Notes under the pieces: generated by a model | Database searches by the model: none | Told to the model about the DNA's origin: nothing | Seen by the model: only the letters and a program-made list of their open reading frames with translations | Part shown: positions 7,666 through 17,062 of the stretch, in pieces | Numbering within the stretch: position 1 is the stretch's first letter | Layout of the letters: each line of letters begins with the position of its first letter | Position numbers and translations under genes: made by a program | NCBI RefSeq assembly: GCF_000620845.1 | Contig: NZ_KK211189.1 | Span: forward strand, 1,689,662 to 1,753,661 | Direction of reading: 5' to 3' | From: Exiguobacterium marinum DSM 16307 | GTDB taxonomy: Bacteria; Bacillota; Bacilli; Exiguobacteriales; Exiguobacteriaceae | Length of the DNA: 64,000 nt

Positions 7666-8484
7666 TTAACTCGCTTTAACTCTCTTAAAACTCAAGGTCG
7701 CTTTATTATTATGAAGTTGCCACATATGCCAAAATACATAAGGAACAATAATGACAAAATTAATCATTCCCCACGTTCTCAATACTTCTGGATTGAACCA
7801 AGTCGAGGAATTCATAACAGTCGGGAAGACATCATAGCATGCTCGAATTAGCAGATGAGCTGCTAACGTATAGATTCGGGCAGTGATATATAATTCTGGT
7901 CTACCTTTTAGCACTGGATAAAGTTCGGCAGCAATCAAAATACAGAGAGAACTTGCAAAATAAGTTGGTGATTCGGCATATACAAAACAAGCATTCCATG
8001 TCGTATAGATAAAATTCCAAGATCCGGTCGTATATGCGACGAGATCAGCATAACCTTCTTTTGCAAACCTCCAAAAAGTCGGAGCAAACGGAATCGTGAC
8101 ACAAAGTAAAAACCCACAAGCGGCATTAAAATAGTTTCCAAGTGTTGCATCCTTGATGGTTGCTTCGGCAATATTCAAAAACAGAATTCCATAAAAGAAC
8201 CATAAAAATTCATCTCGCTTCAAGAAATCCCAGATGCGACCTTGTTTATTTTCATATATTGCGATTCGAGAAAAACCAACGATGATCGTCGGAATGATAA
8301 CGCTTACAATTTTTGCCCATCTAAACCATCCATCTACATTTCCCATCATCCATAACGGGATCGTCAACAGCGAAGCGAGCCAAAAATAGGCGGACAATTT
8401 GTAGTGTTTACGAAAGAAAACAACGATTCCTAACAGTAGACCTAAATAGAGTGGCATTGAGATTACATGAGGCCATACGTTCAT
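7666..8484 (-). CDS. Multi-pass membrane protein of unknown function (possibly DUF5692-like), copy B
   Basis: 272 residues from the ATG at 8484, behind GAGAAGGTG; an upstream start at 8514 lacks a ribosome site. About eight membrane segments. It is a diverged paralogue of the following gene: GWFRWAKIVSVI, LNIAEATIKDAT and GSWNFIYTTWNACFVYAE match the other copy in the same order. The conserved Asn, Glu, Lys and Asp residues inside membrane segments suggest a transporter or membrane enzyme, but this is inference. The control region holds a palindrome shared with the divergent TetR gene. Confidence 0.8.
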   Translation of the reverse strand: MNVWPHVISMPLYLGLLLGIVVFFRKHYKLSAYFWLASLLTIPLWMMGNVDGWFRWAKIVSVIIPTIIVGFSRIAIYENKQGRIWDFLKRDEFLWFFYGILFLNIAEATIKDATLGNYFNAACGFLLCVTIPFAPTFWRFAKEGYADLVAYTTGSWNFIYTTWNACFVYAESPTYFASSLCILIAAELYPVLKGRPELYITARIYTLAAHLLIRACYDVFPTVMNSSTWFNPEVLRTWGMINFVIIVPYVFWHMWQLHNNKATLSFKRVKAS

Positions 8485-8509
8485 TAATTTCACCTTCTCA
8501 TTTGAATTT

Positions 8510-8533
8510 AACAAACATAACGTTTGTTATGTT
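8510..8533. promoter_or_regulatory. Palindromic TetR-type operator between divergent genes
   Basis: Two nested inverted repeats: AACAAAC-N5-GTTTGTT (8510-8528) and AACATAAC-GTTT-GTTATGTT (8514-8533). The position between the membrane operon and the divergent tetR gene fits autoregulation plus control of the operon. Confidence 0.7.
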
Positions 8534-8642
8534 TTTAGTATAGGCTGATATTTATCAATAGTCAATGTGAATTTATTCACAATATTGAAGCGAAACCTAG
8601 TTCGGGCTATGTTATTCTATAGTGGAATCGAAAGGGGATAAA

Positions 8643-9245
8643 TTGAAAGTGGATGGAAAAACAAAAATTCTTGCTGCTGCAAAAAATGTGATCATACGAC
8701 ATGGTGCCAATGGGGCGACGGTTAGAGCGATTGCCGAAGAAGCGAACATGACGACTGGAGCCATCTATCATCATTATAAAAATAAAGAGGATTTATTATA
8801 TGATCTTTTAGATGAAAGTTTGTCAGTTTCCTCTCAAATCGCTAAAGAAGTAACTAACGAATCATTTTCGAAAGAACTAGTGAAGGAAGAGATTGTACAA
8901 AACACGGCCAATCGATTTTATAAAGATGCAGAGAATCGGCTTCAATATCATTTCGCTCACGACGTATTACTAGGAAATATGGATGCGCAAGCAAAATTGA
9001 AAGTCAAATACTCTGAATGGACGAAACAAATCGAGCAATTATTGATTCATTTGTATGGGTTAGAAAATACCCGTTTGAATCAGGCCTTTAGTTCATGGTT
9101 GATTGGCGCAATTGATGGAGTAGTTCTCCAGTATTTACTAGACGTCAACGAGAACTCGATTGATGAGATGATGGAAGTGTTCGAAATTTTACTAGATGAG
9201 GGTCTCGAATCATTTGTTGAGCGATTGAACGAAAAAGGAAAGTAA
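8643..9245 (+). CDS. TetR/AcrR-family transcriptional regulator
   Basis: 200 residues. The TTG at 8643 is chosen because AAAGGGG lies 5 bases ahead; the GTG at 8622 has no site. The N terminus is a TetR helix-turn-helix (ILAAAKNVIIRHGANGATVR..IAEEANMTTGAIYHHYKNKEDLL), followed by an all-helical ligand domain of unknown specificity. It probably represses the divergent pair of membrane-protein genes and itself from the palindrome at 8510-8533. The inducer is unknown; if the pair handles a hydrophobic compound, that compound is the natural candidate. Confidence 0.9.
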   Translation: MKVDGKTKILAAAKNVIIRHGANGATVRAIAEEANMTTGAIYHHYKNKEDLLYDLLDESLSVSSQIAKEVTNESFSKELVKEEIVQNTANRFYKDAENRLQYHFAHDVLLGNMDAQAKLKVKYSEWTKQIEQLLIHLYGLENTRLNQAFSSWLIGAIDGVVLQYLLDVNENSIDEMMEVFEILLDEGLESFVERLNEKGK

Positions 9246-9247
9246 AA

Positions 9248-9275
9248 GATCCGCCACTCGATAGAGTGACGGATC
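9248..9275. terminator. Bidirectional terminator between tetR and argH
   Basis: A 12-bp stem with one mismatch (GATCCGCCACTC / GAGTGACGGATC), loop GATA. A T-rich tail follows on the minus strand, so it serves argH best. Confidence 0.7.
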
Positions 9276-9282
9276 AAATCTG

Positions 9283-10671
9283 TTAGGAAGAAGTCATCAT
9301 TTTCATACATTCTGAAGCTTCCTTCAACTGTTCGCGGACGGCATCAAATCCTGTGCCACCATAACTGTTCCGACGTTTAACGGCCTGTTCAGGGGTGAGG
9401 GCGACATACACATCTTTTTCAATCAAAGTGGAGTGGCTTTGAAACACTTCAATCGGAAGCTCACATAAATATAATCGTTCATTCACGCAATGCTTGACTA
9501 GTTTTCCTGTCACCTCGTGCGCCTCGCGGAACGGCAACCCTTTTGCTGTCAAATAATCGGCGAGCTCGGTCGCATTAGAAAAATCACGTTCGGTCGCTTG
9601 TTTCATAACGTCCGAATGGAATGTCAATTCATTCATCATCCCAGCCATGATACTAAGAGAGCCTTGAACGGTCTTGACCGTATCGAACATTCCTTCTTTA
9701 TCTTCCTGTAAATCTTTATTATAAGCGAGTGGAAGTCCTTTCATGAGCGTCAACAATCCCATCAAGTTTCCAATCACACGACCCGATTTTCCACGGACAA
9801 GTTCGGCCATATCCGGATTTTTCTTTTGTGGCATCATACTTGAACCGGTAGAGAAGTTGTCTGACACCGTGATGAAGCGATATTCTTCACTCGCCCAAAG
9901 AATCAATTCCTCGCAGAATCGGGAGAGGTGCATCATGAGCATCGACGAATTTGAAAGGAACTCGAGAATGAAGTCACGATCGCTCACGGCATCGAGACTG
10001 TTCGGGTAGACCCGATTGAATCCGAGAAGTTCAGCTGATCGGGTCCGGTCAATTGAGAAAGTTGTTCCGGCAAGCGCGCCTGCTCCAAGCGGTGACCAAT
10101 CGATTCGTTTCAAACTGTCGGTGAAGCGTTCTTTATCCCGCTCGAGCATCCAAAAATAGGCGAGCAAGTGATGAGCCAGTGAGATTGGTTGCGCGCGCTG
10201 AAGGTGCGTATAGCCAGGCATGATCGTCTCGACATGGTCTGAAGCGTGTGCATGGAGTTCCTGCTGAAGGGATTCAATCAATTGAATCACTTCATGCACC
10301 CGTCCCTTTAAATAGAGGTGCATATCCGTCGCGACTTGATCGTTTCGGCTACGTGCCGTATGCATTTTCCCGGCAACCGGTCCGATCGCTTCATGAAGCA
10401 GAGCTTCTAAGTTCATATGAATATCTTCGTGATATACTTCGAATTTTAATTCACCTGCATGTGCTTTTTGCTTAAGTTGTTGTAATCCATCAAGGATTTG
10501 AGTGACCTCCTCTTTTAAGAGGATGCCCTGGTCACCTAGCATCGTCACGTGAGCCATGCTACCTTCTAAATCTTCTAGGACGAGTTGAGCGTCAAATTCA
10601 ATCGATGCACCGAACGCATCGACCCAATCACTCGCCGTTTTCTCGAAACGGCCTCCCCATAGTTTACTCAT
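9283..10671 (-). CDS. argH: Argininosuccinate lyase
   Basis: 462 residues, the usual length. It cleaves argininosuccinate to arginine and fumarate, the last step of arginine synthesis. The fumarase/aspartase superfamily signature [11 protein letters not shown] with the catalytic serine is present, as are [13 protein letters not shown] near residue 105 and [13 protein letters not shown]-like text ([13 protein letters not shown]) near 155. The N terminus MSKLWGGRF is standard. It overlaps argG by 8 bases and must be co-transcribed with it. Confidence 0.97.
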   Translation of the reverse strand: MSKLWGGRFEKTASDWVDAFGASIEFDAQLVLEDLEGSMAHVTMLGDQGILLKEEVTQILDGLQQLKQKAHAGELKFEVYHEDIHMNLEALLHEAIGPVAGKMHTARSRNDQVATDMHLYLKGRVHEVIQLIESLQQELHAHASDHVETIMPGYTHLQRAQPISLAHHLLAYFWMLERDKERFTDSLKRIDWSPLGAGALAGTTFSIDRTRSAELLGFNRVYPNSLDAVSDRDFILEFLSNSSMLMMHLSRFCEELILWASEEYRFITVSDNFSTGSSMMPQKKNPDMAELVRGKSGRVIGNLMGLLTLMKGLPLAYNKDLQEDKEGMFDTVKTVQGSLSIMAGMMNELTFHSDVMKQATERDFSNATELADYLTAKGLPFREAHEVTGKLVKHCVNERLYLCELPIEVFQSHSTLIEKDVYVALTPEQAVKRRNSYGGTGFDAVREQLKEASECMKMMTSS

Positions 10672-11875
10672 TGACGAACGCTCCTTTTTCCATCAACACC
10701 TCTGATTGAACTTTTGTTGGCAAGCCCCATAACTTGATGAATCCGACAGCTGCTTGCTGATCGAACGTGTCCGCCGATGTATATGTCGCAAGTTCCTCAT
10801 CGTAGAGTGAGATTGGGGACTTGCGGCCGTCGACGATGGCGTGCCCTTTAAACAGCTTCATCCGGACCGTGCCTGTGACGGTTGCCTGTGTCTCATCGAT
10901 AAAGGCAAGGAGTGCCTTCGTGAGCGGAGAATACCAAAGTCCGTTGTAGATCGTCTCCGTTAACTTTTGCTCGACAATCGGTTTGAAATGCGCGACTTCA
11001 CGCACGAGTGTCAAGGCTTCAAGAGCTTTATGGGCCGTGATCAATGTCATGGCACCAGGTGCCTCATACACCTCACGTGATTTGATACCGACGACACGGT
11101 TCTCGATGTGGTCAATCTTACCGACGCCATGCGCACCAGCGACGATATTGAGCTCTTTCAAGATATCAGTGAACGGTTGGCTCTTCCCATCAATGGCGAC
11201 CGGCACCCCGTTCTTGAATTCAATTTCAAGGAAAGTCGGTTCGTGTGGCGTATCCTCGATTGCTGCAGTTAACTCATAAGCACTCTCAGGTGGTGCCGCC
11301 CAAGGATCTTCTAAAATGCCGCATTCGATGGCGCGTCCCCAGATGTTCTGATCGATCGAGAAAGGCTCTTCTTGAACGATTGGAATAGGGATATGATGTT
11401 GAGCCGCGTACGCGATCTCTTCCTCACGTGACCACTTCCATTCACGAACGGGTGCGACGATTTCCAGTGAAGGGTCGAGTGCGTGAATGGACACTTCGAA
11501 ACGCACTTGGTCATTTCCTTTCCCTGTACATCCATGAGCCACAGCGACGGCTCCTTCTGCTTGTGCGACCTCGACCAATTTCTTCGAGATGAGAGGACGA
11601 GATAGTGCCGAAACGAGTGGATATACGCCTTCATATAATGTATGGGCCTGCATCGAATAACGAGCGAACTCGTTGACGAATTCATCGACCGCATCGATGA
11701 CGATGGATTTTTTCGCTCCAACTTTCATTGCTTTCTGTTGAATCTTTTCTAAATCTTTTCCTTCCCCAACGTTTAAACATACCGCAATGACATCATACCC
11801 TTGTTCATCCAACCATTTAATTGCAACCGATGTATCAAGTCCACCTGAATAAGCCAATACGAGTTTCTGTTTCAA
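10664..11875 (-). CDS. argG: Argininosuccinate synthase
   Basis: 403 residues. It joins citrulline and aspartate with ATP. The N-terminal PP-loop [13 protein letters not shown] is clear, and [15 protein letters not shown] near residue 115 binds citrulline and aspartate. The start is TTG at 11875 with AGGGGTG upstream. It is the first gene of argGH, preceded by an AT-rich region with an ARG-box-like sequence, so repression by ArgR/AhrC is likely. No carbamoyl-phosphate or acetylornithine genes are nearby. Confidence 0.97.
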   Translation of the reverse strand: MKQKLVLAYSGGLDTSVAIKWLDEQGYDVIAVCLNVGEGKDLEKIQQKAMKVGAKKSIVIDAVDEFVNEFARYSMQAHTLYEGVYPLVSALSRPLISKKLVEVAQAEGAVAVAHGCTGKGNDQVRFEVSIHALDPSLEIVAPVREWKWSREEEIAYAAQHHIPIPIVQEEPFSIDQNIWGRAIECGILEDPWAAPPESAYELTAAIEDTPHEPTFLEIEFKNGVPVAIDGKSQPFTDILKELNIVAGAHGVGKIDHIENRVVGIKSREVYEAPGAMTLITAHKALEALTLVREVAHFKPIVEQKLTETIYNGLWYSPLTKALLAFIDETQATVTGTVRMKLFKGHAIVDGRKSPISLYDEELATYTSADTFDQQAAVGFIKLWGLPTKVQSEVLMEKGAFVNE

Positions 11876-11889
11876 AATGTGAACACCCC

Positions 11890-11907
11890 TATGAATAATT
11901 ATTAGTT
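11890..11907 (-). promoter_or_regulatory. ARG box-like operator of argGH
   Basis: TATGAATAATTATTAGTT agrees with the TGAATWWWWATTCA core of ARG boxes except for the last two positions. It lies 14 bases ahead of the argG start, in an AT-rich leader. Confidence 0.5.
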
Positions 11908-11965
11908 TTTATTTATAAATATACGATTTAGTGTAAGGGATAATAATTTAAGTAGCAACCTTTTT

Positions 11966-12001
11966 TTGAAAAAAGAAAAACCACGAACTTTTTTCGTGGT
12001 T
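11966..12001 (-). terminator. Terminator of the CapA-like gene
   Basis: On the minus strand AACCACGAA pairs with TTCGTGGTT (9 bp), followed by TTTCTTTTTT. Confidence 0.85.
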
Positions 12002-12002
12002 G

Positions 12003-13145
12003 TCATTGTTCAATCTTGAGTTGTGGTAACCACTGAGACATGTGATTACTGATAGGGGAGATGAGTTTAGGGCGAGCAACTTCTAAGGGGACGACTTCAT
12101 ACGATCCACCGATAGATTTTCGAGCAAACGTCGGATAGAACATGGGATTCTTCAATTCAAAAGTCACACTGTTATCTTCGATTGTTTTGACGACATCAAT
12201 CCCAATGATCCCACCTGTATTTCGATCATCCCCTTGCTGACCTGAAAGGAAATTACCGAGTGAGTAGACAACAAATGTCTGATTGCCGTTGACTCCTTCT
12301 AGCATCGCTGGGGGTTGCAGCACATGAGGGTGGTGACCGATGATGATGTCGACCCCAAGGTCTGCTAACGCTTGTGCTAGTTCGGTTTGACCCTCATTCG
12401 GTAACGGTTCGTACTCCGTTCCAAAATGGAGGGAGACGACGGTCATGTCAGTCGACTGTTCCGCCTTCTCAATCTCTGGTTGCATTTGCGCGAGGTCGAT
12501 ATAGTTCACGTGATATGGCTGCTTCGGGACGACTCCATTCGTCCCGTACGTGTATGCGAGAAAAGAAAAAGAAATGTCATTGGCTGTCAACGTCCGAATA
12601 TTTGCTTTGTCTTCAGCGGATAAAAAGGAGCCGGTATAAGGCATCCCGATTTCATTCCAATACCCGATTGAGTTCTCGATGGCACGAACCCCGCGGTCGA
12701 GCGTATGATTATTCGCCGTTGTGACCAAATCGATTCCCGCCCGTTTCAAAGCATCTCCAATCTCATACGGGCTGTTAAATGCCGGGTAGCTCGACAGTCC
12801 GATTTCACTTCCACCAATCATACTCTCTTGGTTGGCAATTGAAATATCGGCGCGACTCAATATCGGAGAAATCTGTTCGAACGCAGAATCAAAGTCATAC
12901 CCGTCATCGACACGAGCCGCGTTGTATACCGAGTCATGAAGAAGTACATCGCCGATCGCATAGAGAGAGGCCGTCGTAACAAGCGGCTCAGGTTCGATGG
13001 GCGGTGCTTCTTCAGGAACCTCGACAATGGGTTCTTCGACTTCTGCTGGTACTTCTTGATTTGTTGCTGGAGTCGTACTACAAGCAAATAATACAACTAA
13101 GCTAGACAGGAAGGTAAGGCGAGAGACGATTTTGATTGGTTTCAT
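12003..13145 (-). CDS. CapA-like poly-gamma-glutamate synthesis/metallophosphatase-fold lipoprotein
   Basis: 380 residues from the ATG at 13145 behind AAGGAGAA. It starts with a lipoprotein signal and the lipobox LFAC (Cys22). A Pro/Glu-rich linker follows to about residue 55. The PGA_cap domain has GDVLLHDSVY, IANQESMIGG, TTANNHTLDRG, VSLHFGTEYE and IIIGHHPHVLQP, the metal-binding motifs of this calcineurin-like fold. CapA/PgsA helps poly-gamma-glutamate synthesis where capBC are present. None are nearby, so here it may be a stand-alone surface hydrolase. Confidence 0.88.
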   Translation of the reverse strand: MKPIKIVSRLTFLSSLVVLFACSTTPATNQEVPAEVEEPIVEVPEEAPPIEPEPLVTTASLYAIGDVLLHDSVYNAARVDDGYDFDSAFEQISPILSRADISIANQESMIGGSEIGLSSYPAFNSPYEIGDALKRAGIDLVTTANNHTLDRGVRAIENSIGYWNEIGMPYTGSFLSAEDKANIRTLTANDISFSFLAYTYGTNGVVPKQPYHVNYIDLAQMQPEIEKAEQSTDMTVVSLHFGTEYEPLPNEGQTELAQALADLGVDIIIGHHPHVLQPPAMLEGVNGNQTFVVYSLGNFLSGQQGDDRNTGGIIGIDVVKTIEDNSVTFELKNPMFYPTFARKSIGGSYEVVPLEVARPKLISPISNHMSQWLPQLKIEQ

Positions 13146-13258
13146 CCCGATTCTCCTTTTCACGACAGATTCGTTCGATAACCATAAAATTCGTCGATAA
13201 TTAAGAAAAATCCTGCTTATATAAATAAAGACGGGTTGTTTTTGACCTGTCATGAGAA

Positions 13259-13887
13259 TTATTTGATATGTTCCTTGACCATGTCTTGCATGTGGTCAAA
13301 CTCACGTTGAATGACCTCATTTGGTGGCGGCGTCATCAAGCTCACGATGTAGATGGCGAGCGCCGACAAGAAGAATGCTGGAATCATTTCATACAATGTC
13401 CCAAACGTACCGAAGAGAGAAGCGGCATAGTTCTTCCATTGAAAAGACGACCGCCGGCGACGAATCCGCTTGTCGCATACAGTGTGAAAAAGATGAGCGT
13501 GACAGCTGCTGAAAAAGAACGTAACACGCCTTTTGTGTCTTTGAATCGTTTCTCAAAGAAGTCTGGGATTGTGATTGCATCGTCTGATATATATGAATAA
13601 ATGCGCAATCTCGGAGCGACCAATAACCAGTTTAAATACGCGCCGATGGTCAATCCAATGACAATCCAACCGCTTGATACACCTGTTGCATACATGGCTC
13701 CCGGCAAGCCCATTAAAAGCCATCCACTCATGTCCGAGGCACCGGCAGATAAGGCGGCGACCCCGGGACCTAACGCCCGTCCACCCAACATGTAATCTCC
13801 GATGCTGCTTGTTCTCCGATACGCGATGATCCCAAGTAGGACCATCAGTGCCATGTACACGACGATAGACACTAAAATTCCGTTCAT
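13259..13887 (-). pseudogene. putP-like sodium/proline symporter, internally deleted
   Basis: Codons from 13887 give a perfect symporter N terminus (DYMLGGRALGPGVAALSAG, then LLMGLPGAMYATG) up to GFVAGGRLF. After that the frame breaks. In another frame 13259-13440 encodes the C-terminal end (FGTLYEMIPAFFLSALAIY... to a TAA at 13259). Compared with the intact copy at 55656-57137, about 300 codons of the centre are missing and the joint is out of frame. It cannot make a working transporter. The intact paralogue explains why loss was tolerated. Confidence 0.88.
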
Positions 13888-14007
13888 CAATATCCCCCCG
13901 AGAGATAAAAAATATGAAAATGATTTCAGTGATTGAGTATCACTTTGTCAAAATATTGTCATAACAAGTGGGAAAATGTAAAGATGTTTTTGATAGCTGG
14001 TCTTAAA

Positions 14008-14571
14008 TTAACGGAACGTGCAAGAGGTGAGGTGATCATTGACGAGACCGGTCGCTTGTAGGTGGGCATAAACCGTTGTCGGTCCTAAAAACTTAAACCC
14101 GCGTCGTTTGAGGTCTTTACTCAATTGTTCAGATAGTTCCGTCGTTGCGGGAACATCTTCAAGTCGATCCCATGCATTGATGATAGGTTCATGATCGACG
14201 AATGACCAGATGTATGAATCAAACGAGCCAAACTCTTCCTGTATTTTGATAAACTGTTTTGCATTATTGATCGACGCCTCGATTTTTCGACGATTCCTCA
14301 CGATTCCGCTATCGGATAGAAGTCTTTTCACATCCTCATCGGTAAAGCTGGCAACTCGTTGTACCTCAAAGTTAGCATAGGCCAATCGATAATTTTCTCG
14401 TTTTCGTAAAATCGTGATCCAACTCAGTCCAGCCTGCGCACTCTCAAGGGTCAAACATTCAAAATGTTTCGTATCATCGTGTATGGGCTTTCCCCATTCC
14501 TTGTCGTGGTAGCTGACGTATAACGGGTCGGTACCGCACCACGGACAGCGAAAGATTCTTTCCAAATTCAT
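14008..14571 (-). CDS. tag: DNA-3-methyladenine glycosylase I
   Basis: 187 residues, matching Tag. It removes N3-methyladenine from alkylated DNA. The zinc ligands of E. coli Tag have equivalents: Cys in RCPWCG, His in YHDKEWG, and the C-terminal His and Cys in NDHLTSC. The helix-hairpin-helix part with ESAQAGLSWITILRKREN is typical. Single gene, with its ATG behind a weak AGGAGCTG site. No alkylation-response genes adjoin it. Confidence 0.95.
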   Translation of the reverse strand: MNLERIFRCPWCGTDPLYVSYHDKEWGKPIHDDTKHFECLTLESAQAGLSWITILRKRENYRLAYANFEVQRVASFTDEDVKRLLSDSGIVRNRRKIEASINNAKQFIKIQEEFGSFDSYIWSFVDHEPIINAWDRLEDVPATTELSEQLSKDLKRRGFKFLGPTTVYAHLQATGLVNDHLTSCTFR

Positions 14572-14659
14572 CAGCTCCTTTTATGTAAAGTGTAGCATGT
14601 CTTGGCGGTTATGCTTGCGAATCGACGGGTATACAGAGTGGGAATGGGGGACATTTAAA

Positions 14660-15280
14660 ATGAGCGACTGGATGATTTCAGTAATCGAACAATATGGATA
14701 CATAGGAATCGCGTTCATGATTTTTATTGAGAACGTATTTCCGCCAATCCCTTCTGAAGTTGTTTTATTGTTTGGCGGTTTTTTTGCTGTGAAGACGAAC
14801 CTTTCAATTATACTAGTCGTCGTAGCCTCAACGACCGGAGCTATACTTGGAGCAATTCTGTTATATGGAATGGGTCTATTATTCGATGTTGAACAGATTG
14901 AGAAATGGACGAAGCGATACGGAAAGTGGTTGCGTCTTGATATAGAGGATGTCAAAAAAGCAGATGCCTGGTTTGACCGATACGGGGGATGGATGGTGTT
15001 CTTTGGGCGATTGATGCCTGTCGTCCGAAGTCTCATTTCAATACCTGCGGGGATGTCGAATATGCCGTTTTTGAAATTTTTACTCCTCAGTACTGTGGGG
15101 ACAGCCATTTGGAACACGATTCTCATATTGATAGGAATGAAGGTAGGGGAGAACTGGAAAGAAATTCTCACGTATCTTGATGCTTATTCCTACACGATTT
15201 ACGGTCTGTTGCTGATCGGTATGGTAGGATACCTGATCTGGCGAAAAAAACGTCAACATAAAAAGACGGTAAAAGATTAA
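14660..15280 (+). CDS. DedA-family membrane protein
   Basis: 206 residues from the ATG at 14660. It has DedA (SNARE-associated/VTT) hallmarks: EQYGYIGIAFMIFIENVFPPIPSE at the N terminus, then FDRYGGWMVFFGRLMPVVRSLISIPAG with the conserved Gly-Arg. There are about five to six membrane segments and a Lys-rich tail. DedA proteins act in membrane homeostasis, some as undecaprenyl-phosphate or phospholipid translocases. The exact lipid here cannot be told. Confidence 0.9.
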   Translation: MSDWMISVIEQYGYIGIAFMIFIENVFPPIPSEVVLLFGGFFAVKTNLSIILVVVASTTGAILGAILLYGMGLLFDVEQIEKWTKRYGKWLRLDIEDVKKADAWFDRYGGWMVFFGRLMPVVRSLISIPAGMSNMPFLKFLLLSTVGTAIWNTILILIGMKVGENWKEILTYLDAYSYTIYGLLLIGMVGYLIWRKKRQHKKTVKD

Positions 15281-15292
15281 CGGAGACGATAA

Positions 15293-15323
15293 AACAGGCG
15301 GACCGAGTCACGGTTCGCCTGTT
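15293..15323. terminator. Bidirectional terminator between dedA-like gene and antiporter gene
   Basis: AACAGGCGGACC pairs with GGTTCGCCTGTT over 12 bp with one wobble. Pyrimidine-rich tails follow on both strands. Confidence 0.78.
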
Positions 15324-15328
15324 CACTC

Positions 15329-16495
15329 TTATTCTTTTTTCTTGTCCGGCAATACTTTCGTGAGTGTCCGTTCCGTCTTTTCTGCCAAATATTCTGAGAA
15401 ACGGAATAAGATGATCCCGATAATAGCGGATACAAAAATATAGAGACCGACAAACAAGTTGATGGCTCCGTTCGAAAGCGCGGTAAATAATATAGAGAAT
15501 TCGCCACGTGGAGCGAGCGAAAATCCGGCCTCGTTGGCCTGGATTCGTGTCAGACCGTATATTCTTCCACCGACACGACCAACAATCCACTTCGATAAGA
15601 CGCCCCACACAATCAGGACGAAGAATAGGGCGTTTACGATGACACCTTCCTCTAGATTGATTGAGATGCCAAATGAGATAAAGAAGATGGGTAAAAATAA
15701 GTCGCGAACCGGTACAGTCAATCGCTTGAGCGGTCTGACGTCGTGGATGTCCGCTAACATGATTCCAGCAATGAACGCACCTAAAATTTCGGACAAGCCA
15801 AACATCATCCCGATTCCGGCGAAAAAGAGAATAAGTCCGATTAAACCGATACTAGCATCATCCTGCCTAAGTAAATGCTTAGAAAACTTTTGCTGTCTAG
15901 ATACGAAGTTCGATCCAATGAACAGCAGTACCCCGAATATGAGAAATCCTGTGAATACTCTTCCGATGTCACTCAGGGCCACCGGTTCCTCTTGAATAAT
16001 GAAAGGTGCAATCGTTAGTAATAGCGGTGCAAAAATATCCTCGAATATGAGTAAAGCGAGAACAAAGTCTTTAATATCTTCATGTTTTTCGGAATGGCGC
16101 TCAAGTAGCTTCGCCGAGATGGAAGAACTTGTCGCATACAATACGGCGCCGATTAAAAAAGCACGAGGGAAATCCAAACCAAACAGTAAGGCAATCCCAA
16201 ATGAGACACCGAACGAGAGGATGATGTCAAGGACTCCTGCTTTCCATACTTTACGCATCCGTTTCCATAGCTGACGTAGGGGAAACTTAAGACCAAGCAA
16301 GAAAAACAAGAGGACGATTCCGATTTCACCCGCGACTTTGAATACCTCGTTTCCATCCCAGAAAAATCCAACGCCTACCCCGATGGCGATAAACGCCAAA
16401 ATGCTAGGGAAGTATAGGCGTTCAATCAGAAGGCTGAATACGGAAATCAGAGTGAGCGACAATCCGAGCAACACGATGATGTTTAATCCATCCAT
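15329..16495 (-). CDS. CPA2-family cation:proton antiporter
   Basis: 388 residues, about twelve membrane segments. It is a Na+/H+-exchanger-fold protein of the KefB/YhaU type, shown by GEIGIVLLFFLLGLKFPL near 57, the discontinuous-helix pair LIFEDIFAPLLL (Asp of the transport site) and SEILGAFIAGIMLA, and the C-terminal EAGFSLAPRGEFSIL. It probably expels K+ or Na+ in exchange for protons. There is no KTN/TrkA domain and no khtT partner nearby. It is read together with the GNAT gene 25 bases upstream. Confidence 0.88.
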   Translation of the reverse strand: MDGLNIIVLLGLSLTLISVFSLLIERLYFPSILAFIAIGVGVGFFWDGNEVFKVAGEIGIVLLFFLLGLKFPLRQLWKRMRKVWKAGVLDIILSFGVSFGIALLFGLDFPRAFLIGAVLYATSSSISAKLLERHSEKHEDIKDFVLALLIFEDIFAPLLLTIAPFIIQEEPVALSDIGRVFTGFLIFGVLLFIGSNFVSRQQKFSKHLLRQDDASIGLIGLILFFAGIGMMFGLSEILGAFIAGIMLADIHDVRPLKRLTVPVRDLFLPIFFISFGISINLEEGVIVNALFFVLIVWGVLSKWIVGRVGGRIYGLTRIQANEAGFSLAPRGEFSILFTALSNGAINLFVGLYIFVSAIIGIILFRFSEYLAEKTERTLTKVLPDKKKE

Positions 16496-16520
16496 AAGTC
16501 ATCTCCTTTAACGATGGGGT

Positions 16521-16946
16521 TCAACTGTTTGCTTGATTCCACTGATACTCCATCCCTACGGATTCAGGTCTTGAGTAATCAAAGCCGAACTGTCGATATA
16601 ATCCATCTGCAGGGATATCCGCAATCAGACTGATGATGGCTGTTTCGTCTGCTTCAGTTAAAATCCAATCCATCATATGCTCCATAATCAACTTTCCGAG
16701 ACCGAGTCCTTGGCACTCAGGGTCTACGACAATATCAACTAAATGAAAGACCATTCCGCCGTCACCTACGACACGCCCCATCCCCACAATCTCATCATCT
16801 AAGTATAAACAGATCCCAAAAAGCGTATTCTTAAGTCCTTTGACCGTACTTTCATCAGACCGACGAGGCATTCCTGCCTTGACGCGCAACGCTTGATGCT
16901 GTTCCGGTGTTGGCGTTTCGACCTTTACTGTGACTTCATTGACCAT
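16521..16946 (-). CDS. GNAT-family N-acetyltransferase
   Basis: 141 residues from the ATG at 16946 behind GAGGGGGAT. It has the acetyl-CoA binding A motif VVDPECQGLGLGKLIMEHMM, then the strand that packs on it (TAIISLIADIPADGLYRQFGF). It resembles small GNAT proteins that acetylate amines, but the acceptor is unknown. First gene of a two-gene unit with the antiporter. Confidence 0.88.
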   Translation of the reverse strand: MVNEVTVKVETPTPEQHQALRVKAGMPRRSDESTVKGLKNTLFGICLYLDDEIVGMGRVVGDGGMVFHLVDIVVDPECQGLGLGKLIMEHMMDWILTEADETAIISLIADIPADGLYRQFGFDYSRPESVGMEYQWNQANS

Positions 16947-17062
16947 ACTAAAATCCCCCTCAACACAAGTTAATTTTACTTTCCCGATATATTGAATGAG
17001 TAAACCTTGATTTCTAAAAACGGCTGTCTGCATAATGAGAGAGGAGATAGGGGGAATAGCAG

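Noticed and set aside
14581-15171. 196-codon minus-strand frame opposite the DedA gene
   Set aside because: The DedA protein on the plus strand has clear motifs; this is its shadow.
15459-15995. 178-codon plus-strand frame opposite the antiporter
   Set aside because: Antisense of a hydrophobic membrane protein with Pro/Ser/Ile-rich make-up; no start signal.
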